Assembly: GCA_046293395.1 (NCBI GenBank) | Contig: JBKBOU010000001.1 | Coordinates: 496,001-560,000, forward strand | Reading direction: 5' to 3' | Length of the DNA stretch: 64,000 nucleotides | Origin: CAYNRA01 sp046293395 | GTDB lineage: Bacteria; Bacteroidota; Bacteroidia; Cytophagales; Spirosomataceae | In this document: positions 1 through 8,411 of the stretch, piece by piece | Numbering within the stretch: position 1 is the first letter of the stretch | Layout: each line of letters begins with the position of its first letter | Made by a program: the position numbers and the translations under genes | Notes under the pieces: model-generated | The model's database searches: none | Seen by the model: the letters and a program-made list of their open reading frames with translations, nothing else | Told to the model about the DNA's origin: nothing

Positions 1-1
1 A

Positions 2-1231
2 GACATTGCGGTTGTCTTGGGATTGGCAGGCTATGATTTTACCGAAATCAATGGAAATGAACTTAAAAAGCTTGTCGCTGAAATAAAACAAACAGGTTTG
101 CTTCCCCTTCAAAATAAATTAGTTCCGTTTGATTGGACAAAGCACCTCGTTTTTCATTTTTCAGAGTTTCTTCCACATCATCCGAATGGACTGATAATCC
201 GTGCTTTAAATTCTAAAGTAGAAATACTAAATCAAGATTATTATTCATTAGGAGGAGGATTTATCACCATTGGCAATACCCAATCTATTGAAAATCAACG
301 AATTACCTCAAAATACCCTTGTCATTCTGCTTCCTCGCTATTGGAAAACACAAAAAAGTTACAATTGAGTATTCCTCAGCTTGTTCTATTAAATGAACAA
401 ACCTGGTTTTCATTGGAACAAATTCAGGAAAAATGCGATGTACTGAAAAACGAGATGATTGATGCCATTTACCGAGGTGTCCAGCAAGAAGGCATCCTTC
501 CCGGAGGGCTGAAAGTACAACGGCGTGCCAAAAGTTTGCATGACAAACTGTTAAAAAAAGCCTTTGATTTTACTTCAAAAGAAAATTGGATTCAAGAATT
601 GCGCCAACAATCTCGCAGTTTTGAGCAGGTAAACAAATGGATTAGTTGTTTTGCTTTGGCTGTAAATGAAGAAAACGCTGATTTTGGACGAATCGTGACA
701 GCACCTACCAATGGAGCTTCGGGCGTTCTTCCTGCCGTTTTGATGTATGCACATTGTTTCTTAGAAAGTGAAAATCCGACGTCAATCCGTGATTTTATCC
801 TGACAGCTGGCGAAATAGGCACTTTATTCAAAAAAAATGCAACAATTTCCGCCGCGATGGGTGGCTGCCAAGCAGAGGTCGGTGTTTCTGCTTCTATGGC
901 TGCGGCAGGACTTGTTGCCTATTTAGGTGGCACGGACGGTCAAATTCTCATGGCTGCTGAAATCGCGATGGAACATCATTTGGGTCTGACTTGTGACCCT
1001 ATCGGTGGACTCGTACAAATCCCCTGCATTGAACGAAATTCAATGGGCGCAATGAAGGCAATTACTGCCGCACACATCGCTTTGGAAAGTAACCCCGAGC
1101 AAGCGCGTGTAACATTGGACAACGTGATTCAAAGTATGTGGGAAACTGCACAAAATATGCACAGCAAATACAGAGAAACATCTGAAGGAGGTCTAGCATC
1201 TATTGTCTCTGTCAATTTAGCGGAATGCTAA
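2..1231 (+). CDS. sdaA: L-serine ammonia-lyase (serine dehydratase), 5'-truncated by window edge
   Basis: Deaminates L-serine to pyruvate and ammonia in the cytoplasm using a [4Fe-4S] cluster. The frame is open to the left edge (it reads DIAVVLGLAGYDF from base 2), so the N-terminal part of the beta domain lies outside the window; the TTG at 17 is internal and not a real start. Family landmarks are YYSLGGGFI after the beta domain, TAPTNGASGVLPAVL, SAAMGGCQAEVG and CDPIGGLVQIPCIERN. The three cysteine codons at 866, 992 and 1025 fit the cluster ligands of the single-chain iron-sulphur form. The C-terminus is complete and is followed by a shared hairpin terminator facing the next, convergent gene. 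Family assignment is near certain. Confidence 0.95.
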   Translation, partial: DIAVVLGLAGYDFTEINGNELKKLVAEIKQTGLLPLQNKLVPFDWTKHLVFHFSEFLPHHPNGLIIRALNSKVEILNQDYYSLGGGFITIGNTQSIENQRITSKYPCHSASSLLENTKKLQLSIPQLVLLNEQTWFSLEQIQEKCDVLKNEMIDAIYRGVQQEGILPGGLKVQRRAKSLHDKLLKKAFDFTSKENWIQELRQQSRSFEQVNKWISCFALAVNEENADFGRIVTAPTNGASGVLPAVLMYAHCFLESENPTSIRDFILTAGEIGTLFKKNATISAAMGGCQAEVGVSASMAAAGLVAYLGGTDGQILMAAEIAMEHHLGLTCDPIGGLVQIPCIERNSMGAMKAITAAHIALESNPEQARVTLDNVIQSMWETAQNMHSKYRETSEGGLASIVSVNLAEC

Positions 1232-1302
1232 TAGAACATGATTTTTGGTTTTCAGAAAGCGACGAAAATCATAACTCACTTATTATTAAACATTTATAAA
1301 TA

Positions 1303-1339
1303 AAAACGGGAATATAAAGTATCTTCATATTCCCGTTTT
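1303..1339. terminator. Bidirectional intrinsic terminator between sdaA and convergent gene
   Basis: A perfect 13-bp stem (AAAACGGGAATAT / ATATTCCCGTTTT) encloses an 11-nt loop and sits between two converging stop codons. The A-rich left flank and T-rich right flank allow it to work on both strands. Confidence 0.85.
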
Positions 1340-1356
1340 GTAAAGAAAGGACGTCC

Positions 1357-3354
1357 TTATTTCACGACCAATGTTGCCTGCATGAGTGTGTAATGTCCAG
1401 GAAAAGTACAAACCAATGTATAATTTCCTTTCTTTTTAGGTGCTTCAAAGTAGATTGTTTCGCGGGTTTCAGGTTGGAGTAAACCAGTATGGAAAAGTAC
1501 TTCAGGCAAATCAGGAACGTAGGCTTTTTGTTCGCCCTCCAACCCCAATTCAAAGGCAGCTTGCCCAACTTTATCCACCGCGTTGGGTTCAACGAGCAAT
1601 AAATTATGCAACATATCGTCGTTATTATTGAAAATCAATTGGACTTTACTTCCTGCCTTAATTTGAATTTTGGAAGCATTGAATTTAAGACCAGGTTTTG
1701 TTCCAAGTTTGATAATCATATCGGGTTTACCATTCCAAGTTTCTGGCATTTGATTTTGGCGTTTCGCTGAAACGACCTCAGTACCTGCTGTTTCTGTGGA
1801 CATCGCGTGATGCGCGTGTTCATCCATTGCCATTGGTTTTTGAACCGCGTATTTCGTCAAATCTAAGCCTTTCTTTGCCGTATTAATGGCGTTCAAGGTA
1901 AAGTAGCCTGTTGAATGCAGCAAAGGCATTGCGTCTTTGTTTTCCAATCCCTCTGCTTTGATTTCATAAATATCCCCTAATTTGAGAGAGTCCAAAGATA
2001 AATGAACAGATTTTCCATCATCTGAAACACGTATTCCTTTGATTTCCAATGTTTTTGCATTGATAATTGGGCTACCGTAATAGTGATGGTATTTATAGTT
2101 AAATCTATTTAACGCATAAGATGAAGGGTCTTCTGCTGATTTTCTATCCACTTCTTGCGTAAAAGTGAGCATAAATCCATCGGCTACCGATTCAATTTTT
2201 TGAATTTCGAACGGCATCTTTCCGGTATATACCAAACGTTGCAATCCAAAATTATCTTTTCCGGTTGAAGCCCATCCACGACTTGTCATTCCGACAAACA
2301 TAGAGCCATCTACTCCCCAGCGCATTCGCAAAATACCAGATTGGAAACCCTCTCTGAACGGAAAACAAGCCCCTTGATAAACGCCATCCACTTTTTCGAG
2401 GAACATCCGCATGATTTTACTATGGCCTTGGTCGCCTACAAAAAGTTGTCCTGCAAATGGACCAAAAGATTGCGTACTATCTTCCAAAATATCCGACGTA
2501 GAAATGCCCATCAATGTATGTGGAAACCAAACAGCGGGGGGCTTAATGCCAGGCACACGCTTGGCTACATCGTATAAAGTTTCGCCCGTATCCGGAATAT
2601 CTTGCGGTGTTAATTTGACCGGCGAATCTTTTTCTTTCGACCACAAAAGCCCCGAAGGATTCCCTGCAAAATCTCCTTTTTCAAGATGCGTTACTCGGCC
2701 AGAACCAACCCAATCTCCTTGATTTTCGGCATAGAAAATATCACCAGCCTTGTTTGTACCAAATCCAGCAGGTGAACGCAAACCCGTAGCAAAAGGAGTC
2801 ATATTGCCTTTTTTATCTATGTTTAACATCCAACCACGCCATTTGGAGAGACTTGCTCCTTTTCCTATCCAGTCCAGATTTAAGGTAAAAATCATCGAAC
2901 CATCTTTCAACGGAACGGGCCCATACGAGTATTGGTGATAATTCCCTGAAAGAGGCCATTTATAAAAACTTTCGTACTCGTCGGCTACTCCATCTTGGTT
3001 TATATCGTGTAAAATCGTGACTTCCCCACGCTGCGTTGCCCAGATTTTTCCGTCAATATAGGCCAATCCAAGGGGTTCATGTAACCCTTTCGCAAATCGC
3101 TGAAACGTAGGCTGTGACTGCCCAAACATATACGGATTGTGAATCATCCAAACATCCCCTTTTCGGGTACTTACCGCCAATCTGCCATCGGGTAACGGCG
3201 CTAAACCGCCAACTTCGAGGTCAATACCTGCGGGTATAGGAACCGTGATGATTTTGTAATAATCTTCTTCGTTGGCGACTGTTTGTTGGGCCTGTACTTT
3301 GTTAAAAAGTAACAAACCAATGACACCAATTGCTATTTTTTTTGAGATATACAT
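1357..3354 (-). CDS. Secreted soluble-glucose-dehydrogenase-like propeller protein fused to a cupredoxin (auracyanin/azurin-like) domain
   Basis: 665 aa. A Sec signal peptide (about residues 1-22, ending VQAQ) is followed by a beta-propeller of the glucose/sorbosone dehydrogenase type (about 35-390; GGLAPLPDGRLAVSTRKGDV, PLGLAYIDGKIW, ATGLRSPAGFG, GDQGHSKI). A linker domain and then a C-terminal cupredoxin (about 555-665) follow. The cupredoxin carries a complete-looking type-1 copper set: His in DMLHNLLLV, then Cys, His and Met in VCTFPGHYTLM. It may oxidise a sugar or related substrate and pass electrons to the attached copper domain in the periplasm; substrate and cofactor cannot be read from the sequence. 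It lies 15 bp downstream of the DUF1080/PA14-like gene, so the two are very likely co-transcribed. Confidence 0.82.
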   Translation of the reverse strand: MYISKKIAIGVIGLLLFNKVQAQQTVANEEDYYKIITVPIPAGIDLEVGGLAPLPDGRLAVSTRKGDVWMIHNPYMFGQSQPTFQRFAKGLHEPLGLAYIDGKIWATQRGEVTILHDINQDGVADEYESFYKWPLSGNYHQYSYGPVPLKDGSMIFTLNLDWIGKGASLSKWRGWMLNIDKKGNMTPFATGLRSPAGFGTNKAGDIFYAENQGDWVGSGRVTHLEKGDFAGNPSGLLWSKEKDSPVKLTPQDIPDTGETLYDVAKRVPGIKPPAVWFPHTLMGISTSDILEDSTQSFGPFAGQLFVGDQGHSKIMRMFLEKVDGVYQGACFPFREGFQSGILRMRWGVDGSMFVGMTSRGWASTGKDNFGLQRLVYTGKMPFEIQKIESVADGFMLTFTQEVDRKSAEDPSSYALNRFNYKYHHYYGSPIINAKTLEIKGIRVSDDGKSVHLSLDSLKLGDIYEIKAEGLENKDAMPLLHSTGYFTLNAINTAKKGLDLTKYAVQKPMAMDEHAHHAMSTETAGTEVVSAKRQNQMPETWNGKPDMIIKLGTKPGLKFNASKIQIKAGSKVQLIFNNNDDMLHNLLLVEPNAVDKVGQAAFELGLEGEQKAYVPDLPEVLFHTGLLQPETRETIYFEAPKKKGNYTLVCTFPGHYTLMQATLVVK

Positions 3355-3369
3355 CTTTTAAATCTTATT

Positions 3370-5115
3370 TTACCAAGTGATTGAATACTGAAGTGGTTTC
3401 CCTGTTTTTCCGACTAAGAAATTCTGTCCGTCGTGTTTTTCTATCTGTAGTTTCGTTTTCCCTATCGGTTGGACAAATCGGTTGTTCACCAAATAGAAAG
3501 GTTGTTTTTGACCAATTAATTTCCCAAAACCACTTTCTACTTTTTTCATAAATACTTGAATATCAGCACGTGAACAATCAATTATGTACTTCATTGTTGC
3601 ATCAGATGAAACATTTGTTTGTAATCCATGCTGCGTGGCGTCGTAGGTTACTTTTGCCTTTTTCGAATCAAATACATAGTTGAATGTGGGTTTATCTAGT
3701 CCGTCTAGTTGATACCCTTTGTACTGAATTTCACTGTAAGCATCCCATTTCATGGCTGGTTTACGAGTAAAAAATGGGGAAAAACCTGTCAATTGGGTTG
3801 TAATTCCATTGGGTACGAGCAGTTGTGGTTCTCCGCGTTCGTGCCACATATCGGTTACATCGGCAAATCGACCTCTCCAAGCAAACAGCGGCGCACCTTG
3901 GTCTAAATCAAGCGCATAATTCACGTTTTCTGGTAATCCAACGGCCATAACATGTGTTTTTTTCTCCTCACCGAACTGCATAAAAGCACGTGTAAGCGCA
4001 GATTTTCCATCCGTTGCATCTAGGAAAACACGTCCCACAGCGTCAGGTTCTGCCAACGAATTGGACGCATGAAGCGGATAAGGACGAAAATCACCGCTAG
4101 AAACAAATAAGCCCGCGCCAGGTGCCCACCAAATGCGTTGGTATTTATACGTGAATGTATGTTTGCCCGCCTTCAACTCCAGAATACCAGTCAAAGGAGT
4201 TCTGTAAAGATACTCCGTCGAACCAGCTATGCGTTTTCCGTCTATGGATAATTCGCCAACACCTTGATAATCAATTGTAAACGCATACGTACCCGTTTTT
4301 TCTACCACAATATCCCCTGAATATGTCAGAATATACTCTTTGAAATCATTCGGAATTTGTACCGTCAAAACATCCGATTTTCCTTCTTTTACGGGTGTGT
4401 CTTTCAACTCAAAAGTTCTATCCCATCCGTATGTTTCTTGGATAGAGTACGATAAATTCGCCAAACGGACAGGTTGATTTTTACCAAATGATAAATATTC
4501 GAAATCTTTGAAAGCGAATTGCCCTTTTTCTACTTCAAATTGGAAACCGAGCGATGGTTTGGGATTAACGCCTTTTACAAAAATATTTTGCTGGACAGTT
4601 CTTCCATTCAGCATCACTTTCTCAATTCTAGCCATTCCTCCCGCTTTTTCAGGTGCGGAAAAAACGATTTCACACGTTTGCCAAAGTCCCGATGCTCTTG
4701 CAGCCCGTTCTGTTGGTAAAATAAGCTGATTTTCTTGAACCAAAACAGCACCACTCGCTTGCGCCATATCTAAGGAAGTCAATCGAATGGGATATTTTCC
4801 CATCAAATAAAACAAAACAGAAGATTGTGAAGCTAAATTAAACTGAAACTTAATCTTTGCATCCTGCGTAGCAATCGTCGAAACAATAGATGCGCCAGGT
4901 AAAAGAGAGACAAATCCAGCATTTCCACTCGATTCTTTGATTTTTTCACCTGTTGATGGATCAAAAACGACGTCGTCTATGCTGCGCCAAGCATTGGCAT
5001 CGAATTGCCAATTATCTGGTGGAATTTTCAACAAAGGAAAATCAGGAAGCCCCTGACTGAACCCTTGGCTTAGGTAAATGAACAGTAAAATGGTTGTAAT
5101 GATAGGTTTTTTCAT
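3370..5115 (-). CDS. Secreted DUF1080 (3-keto-disaccharide hydrolase-like) and PA14-like domain protein
   Basis: 581 aa from the ATG at 5115, which starts a clear signal peptide (MKKPIITTILLFIYLSQGFSQ). A longer reading to 5340 would run through the divergent promoter region and put non-signal sequence in front, so it is rejected. The N-terminal third (about 25-220) resembles the concanavalin-like DUF1080 fold (VVFDPSTGEKIKESSGNAGF, GFQFEVEKGQFAFKDFEYL). The middle (about 235-350) looks like a PA14 sugar-binding module (VEKTGTYAFTIDYQGVGELSIDGKRI). The C-terminal region is not recognised. It is first in an operon with the dehydrogenase/cupredoxin fusion, which suggests a joint role in periplasmic glycoside oxidation or cleavage; that link is inference. 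Confidence 0.7.
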   Translation of the reverse strand: MKKPIITTILLFIYLSQGFSQGLPDFPLLKIPPDNWQFDANAWRSIDDVVFDPSTGEKIKESSGNAGFVSLLPGASIVSTIATQDAKIKFQFNLASQSSVLFYLMGKYPIRLTSLDMAQASGAVLVQENQLILPTERAARASGLWQTCEIVFSAPEKAGGMARIEKVMLNGRTVQQNIFVKGVNPKPSLGFQFEVEKGQFAFKDFEYLSFGKNQPVRLANLSYSIQETYGWDRTFELKDTPVKEGKSDVLTVQIPNDFKEYILTYSGDIVVEKTGTYAFTIDYQGVGELSIDGKRIAGSTEYLYRTPLTGILELKAGKHTFTYKYQRIWWAPGAGLFVSSGDFRPYPLHASNSLAEPDAVGRVFLDATDGKSALTRAFMQFGEEKKTHVMAVGLPENVNYALDLDQGAPLFAWRGRFADVTDMWHERGEPQLLVPNGITTQLTGFSPFFTRKPAMKWDAYSEIQYKGYQLDGLDKPTFNYVFDSKKAKVTYDATQHGLQTNVSSDATMKYIIDCSRADIQVFMKKVESGFGKLIGQKQPFYLVNNRFVQPIGKTKLQIEKHDGQNFLVGKTGKPLQYSITW

Positions 5116-5137
5116 ATAAATACTATGATTTTTTTCA

Positions 5138-5145
5138 CAAATGTA
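5138..5145 (-). promoter_or_regulatory. Candidate Bacteroidota -7 element for the DUF1080/PA14 operon
   Basis: On the minus strand this reads TACATTTG, matching TAnnTTTG, 22 bp upstream of the chosen ATG at 5115. No well-spaced -33 TTG partner was found. Confidence 0.4.
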
Positions 5146-5210
5146 AAATAAATGACCACTCATTAAAACTCTATCACCAAAATATGCGACCAAATAGGCG
5201 GAGGATTTTG

Positions 5211-5218
5211 TAAATTTG
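5211..5218 (+). promoter_or_regulatory. Candidate Bacteroidota -7 element for the nucleotidyltransferase
   Basis: TAAATTTG matches TAnnTTTG. Transcription from it would begin around 5224, which argues for the ATG at 5240 and against the in-frame TTG at 5216. Confidence 0.45.
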
Positions 5219-5239
5219 CCCAAACTTTTGAATGAAAAA

Positions 5240-6145
5240 ATGACAAAACCGACACTTCTGATTTTAGCGGCAGGAATGGGCAGCCGGTACGGTGGTACAA
5301 AACAAACAGACCAATTTGGTCCAAACGGAGAGACAATCATCGATTACTCTCTGTACGATGCAATAAAAGCAGGCTTTGGGAAAGTAGTATTTATCATCCG
5401 GGAAGAATTAAAAGCTGAATTTGAAGCTATTTTCAGCCATAAATTGGCGGGAAAAATCGAAGTTGACTACGCTATCCAAGGTTTTCAAGATTATGTCCCC
5501 GCTTCCTTGGGTTCTATCGAACGTTCAAAACCGTGGGGAACGGGTCATGCGGTACTTTGTGCATGGAGCAAAACAGATACGGCATTTGCAGTTATCAATG
5601 CAGATGACTTTTATGGCGCAGAGGCATTCCAGACAATGGCTGATTTTTTAGCCAAAGATACAGACGATTCTTTGCATGCCATGGTTGGCTACCAACTTAA
5701 AAATACGCTATCAGAGAATGGATCTGTATCGAGAGGGGTTTGTACAACCGATGCAGAAGGCCATTTGATTTCTGTGGTGGAAAGAACACAAATTGAGAAA
5801 AATGAAGCGAATGAAATCGTATTCATCGAAAACAACGTTGCTACTTCGCTTTCCCCAGAAACAGTCGTTTCGATGAACTTTTGGGGCTTCAAAGCGTCTG
5901 TTTTTCCTGAAATCAAACAAATGTTTGAAGCGTATGCACTCAAAAATCATCATTTACCCAAAGCTGAATTTTACATTCCGGTCGTGATGTCTAATTTAAT
6001 GCAGGAGCAAAAAGGCAAATGTCACGTTTTTGAGAGCGGTTCTGATTGGTTTGGGGTAACGTATCCAGAAGATAAAGAAACGGTAAAAGAAGCGATTCAG
6101 GAATTGGTTCGCGCGGGTAAATATCCCAATTCGCTTTGGTCATAA
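5240..6145 (+). CDS. Sugar nucleotidyltransferase (NTP_transferase family)
   Basis: 301 aa, cytoplasmic. It should transfer an NMP from an NTP to a sugar phosphate. The N-terminal glycine-rich nucleotide loop is clear (LILAAGMGSRYGGTKQ, about residues 6-21), followed by DYSLYDAIKAGF and the metal/nucleotide motif VINADDFYG (about 113). The fold fits the GT-A-like pyrophosphorylase family; the exact sugar cannot be told. The ATG at 5240 is preferred over an in-frame TTG at 5216 because a promoter -7 motif lies across the latter. The gene stands alone, divergent from the DUF1080 operon, and ends in a terminator shared with the convergent oxidoreductase. Confidence 0.85.
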   Translation: MTKPTLLILAAGMGSRYGGTKQTDQFGPNGETIIDYSLYDAIKAGFGKVVFIIREELKAEFEAIFSHKLAGKIEVDYAIQGFQDYVPASLGSIERSKPWGTGHAVLCAWSKTDTAFAVINADDFYGAEAFQTMADFLAKDTDDSLHAMVGYQLKNTLSENGSVSRGVCTTDAEGHLISVVERTQIEKNEANEIVFIENNVATSLSPETVVSMNFWGFKASVFPEIKQMFEAYALKNHHLPKAEFYIPVVMSNLMQEQKGKCHVFESGSDWFGVTYPEDKETVKEAIQELVRAGKYPNSLWS

Positions 6146-6150
6146 ATACA

Positions 6151-6181
6151 AAAAGCGGAGTAGGTTAACTGCTCCGCTTTT
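6151..6181. terminator. Bidirectional terminator between nucleotidyltransferase and Gfo/Idh gene
   Basis: A 10-bp stem (AAAAGCGGAG / CTCCGCTTTT) with an 11-nt loop. It overlaps the last codons of the minus-strand gene (stop at 6165). Confidence 0.8.
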
Positions 6182-7181
6182 GCAATGTATCGTATATTTT
6201 CCCTTGTACAAACAACTCATTATCAGTGATTTTATACGAAGAAACACCTTGAATTGCGTCTGCTAAAGAATCAAACAATGCCATCCAATTTCCCTTCTCT
6301 GTTGGCACGCGATAACTCACCTTCTTCCCCTCTTGCCAAACAGAAACCACTCCTTGAAACTCCGGGGATTCTTCGCCAAAATGAGCGGCAAGCGGTGAAA
6401 CGCCTTCTTTCAATTGGTCTTCTTGGATATCAATGCCATATTTGATGAACGAACCCTCTGTTCCATAGACAACATACCTCGGCAAAGGCTCCAATGCGAG
6501 TAAACTTGCGTGTAAAAGAACACTTGGCCCGTCTGTATAATCCAACAAAACATCAAAAGCATCTGAAATCGCAGAATTGGGACGCTCCATATAGGTTTTC
6601 CCAGTTATTGCAGCCGGTGTTCCAAATAAATCGATGGCTTGGTCAATGATATGCGCACCCAAATCGTACAGAATACCATTTGTGGGTATAGAAACTTCCT
6701 TCCATTTTTTTACATTGAGTGCTTGTTTGAAACGATCAAATCGGATTTCAAGTCGAACAATTTTACCCAAAATCCCAGATTGAATAACTTTCTTGACGGT
6801 CAAGAAATCACTGTCCCAGCGTCTATTCTGAAAAACAGCCAATACCTTATTTTTTTCTTTGGATAAAGCGAACAACGTTTTCATTTCTGCCTCAGTCACC
6901 GCCATGGGTTTTTCGACCAATACATGTTTATTGGCTTCCAGTGCCAGCCGTACATACGAAACATGGGTTTCATTCGGTGAACAAATCGAGATTAAATCAA
7001 TGGACGAATCTTTTATAACATCCTGAATATCAGTTAATTTATTTACAGAAGCGGGTAAATCAAGCGACTGACTTGTAACCACCGAGACAAGCTCAAATTT
7101 TGGATGATGAAGAAAAAAAGGAATTTGCAGATACCTTCCCGACAAACCATATCCAATAATACCAACTCTTATTTTTTTCAC
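6165..7181 (-). CDS. Gfo/Idh/MocA-family NAD(P)-dependent oxidoreductase
   Basis: 338 aa, cytoplasmic. The N-terminal Rossmann fold has VGIIGYGLSGR (residues about 6-16), and the family signature EKPMAVTEAEM is at about residue 90. The C-terminal alpha/beta substrate domain contains YDLGAHIIDQAIDLFG, where the family's catalytic Asp/His residues lie (about 173-188). Members act on sugars, inositols or related diols; the substrate is unknown here. It is the last gene of a tight operon behind lysA and gcdH, only 6 bp from gcdH. Confidence 0.88.
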   Translation of the reverse strand: MKKIRVGIIGYGLSGRYLQIPFFLHHPKFELVSVVTSQSLDLPASVNKLTDIQDVIKDSSIDLISICSPNETHVSYVRLALEANKHVLVEKPMAVTEAEMKTLFALSKEKNKVLAVFQNRRWDSDFLTVKKVIQSGILGKIVRLEIRFDRFKQALNVKKWKEVSIPTNGILYDLGAHIIDQAIDLFGTPAAITGKTYMERPNSAISDAFDVLLDYTDGPSVLLHASLLALEPLPRYVVYGTEGSFIKYGIDIQEDQLKEGVSPLAAHFGEESPEFQGVVSVWQEGKKVSYRVPTEKGNWMALFDSLADAIQGVSSYKITDNELFVQGKIYDTLQKRSS

Positions 7182-7187
7182 TTTTCT

Positions 7188-8399
7188 TTATTTGAAAGCT
7201 TGAATACCTGTAATTTCTGCGCCTAAAATGAGCAAATGAATGTCGTGTGTACCCTCATACGTAATCACAGACTCTAAATTTGCCATGTGTCGCATGATGG
7301 GATAATCGCCCACAATTCCGTTTCCACCTAAAATTTGCCGAGCCTCGCGCGCGATAGTCAACGCCATTTCCACATTATTTCTTTTTGCCATCGAAATTTG
7401 CGCTGAGGTCGCCTTGCCCATATTCATCAATTGACCTAACCGAAAAGCGAGCAACTGCGCTTTGGTTATTTCCGTCAACATCTCGGCTAATTTTTTTTGA
7501 ACTAATTGAAAAGCAGCAATTGGTTTTCCAAATTGTTGTCTTTCCAACGCATAATTTCGGGCGGTGACATAGCAATCCATGGCGACGCCAATTCCGCCCC
7601 AAGCGATTCCGTAGCGGGCTTTATCCAAGCAGGCAAATGGACTTTTTAACCCGTCTGAACCAGGAAGAATAGCTGATTTTGGAATACGAACGTCCGAAAA
7701 GACCAATTCACCCGTCGCACTGGCACGAAGCGACCATTTTTGATGAATTTCAGGCGTGGAGAAACCTTTCATTCCTCTTTCGACTAAAATGCCTTTCACA
7801 CGTCCGGCTTCATTTTTTGCCCAAACAACGGCTACATCTGCAACTGGCGCATTCGAAATCCACATTTTAGAGCCATTGAGAATAATGGAATCTCCGTCCT
7901 CCACAAAATGGGTGGTCATACCGGCAGGATTTGAACCGTGGTCAGGTTCGGTTAAGCCAAAACAGCCGATGAGTTCTCCTGTTGCTAATTTGGGTAAAAA
8001 ACGTCTTTTTTGTTCTTCAGAGCCCATTTGTTCAATCGGAAACATCACCAAAGAACTTTGAACAGACACAGCCGAGCGAATCCCGGAGTCGCCCCGTTCA
8101 ATTTCTTGCATCATCAATCCATACGCAATGTAATCCAAGCCTTGCCCGCCGTATTCAGGGGAAACTGTTGGCCCAAGTAAACCCAATTTTCCCATTTCAG
8201 GCATAAGAAATTGGGGAAATGTTGCTTTTTGAGCAGCATCTTCAATGATAGGCGAGATTTCTTTTTTCACAAAATCCCGGACAGTTTCCCGAATCATTTT
8301 GTATTCAGGCGTTAATAAATCATCTAATTCATAAAAATCAGGCGATTGAAATGAATCTGAACGCATTGATTTCTGATACGAGTGTTCAGCTGAATCCAT
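7188..8399 (-). CDS. gcdH: Glutaryl-CoA dehydrogenase (acyl-CoA dehydrogenase family)
   Basis: 403 aa. An FAD enzyme that oxidises and decarboxylates glutaryl-CoA to crotonyl-CoA in lysine/tryptophan breakdown. GcdH-type landmarks are RSAVSVQSSLVMFPI, GCFGLTEPDHGSNPAGM (about 149-165), KMWISNAPVADV, and YEGTHDIHLLILGAEITG at the C-terminus. The Glu in YEGT (about 382) is at the catalytic base position of glutaryl- rather than medium-chain dehydrogenases. It is 12 bp downstream of lysA and 6 bp upstream of the Gfo/Idh gene. Pairing a lysine biosynthetic gene with a lysine catabolic one is odd. An acyl-CoA dehydrogenase of related specificity is the main alternative. Confidence 0.87.
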   Translation of the reverse strand: MDSAEHSYQKSMRSDSFQSPDFYELDDLLTPEYKMIRETVRDFVKKEISPIIEDAAQKATFPQFLMPEMGKLGLLGPTVSPEYGGQGLDYIAYGLMMQEIERGDSGIRSAVSVQSSLVMFPIEQMGSEEQKRRFLPKLATGELIGCFGLTEPDHGSNPAGMTTHFVEDGDSIILNGSKMWISNAPVADVAVVWAKNEAGRVKGILVERGMKGFSTPEIHQKWSLRASATGELVFSDVRIPKSAILPGSDGLKSPFACLDKARYGIAWGGIGVAMDCYVTARNYALERQQFGKPIAAFQLVQKKLAEMLTEITKAQLLAFRLGQLMNMGKATSAQISMAKRNNVEMALTIAREARQILGGNGIVGDYPIMRHMANLESVITYEGTHDIHLLILGAEITGIQAFK

Positions 8400-8411
8400 G
8401 TTATTTGTTGA

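Noticed and set aside
5116..5340. N-terminal extension of the DUF1080/PA14 protein
   Set aside because: It overlaps the divergent nucleotidyltransferase start and both promoter motifs, and a clean signal peptide begins at 5115.
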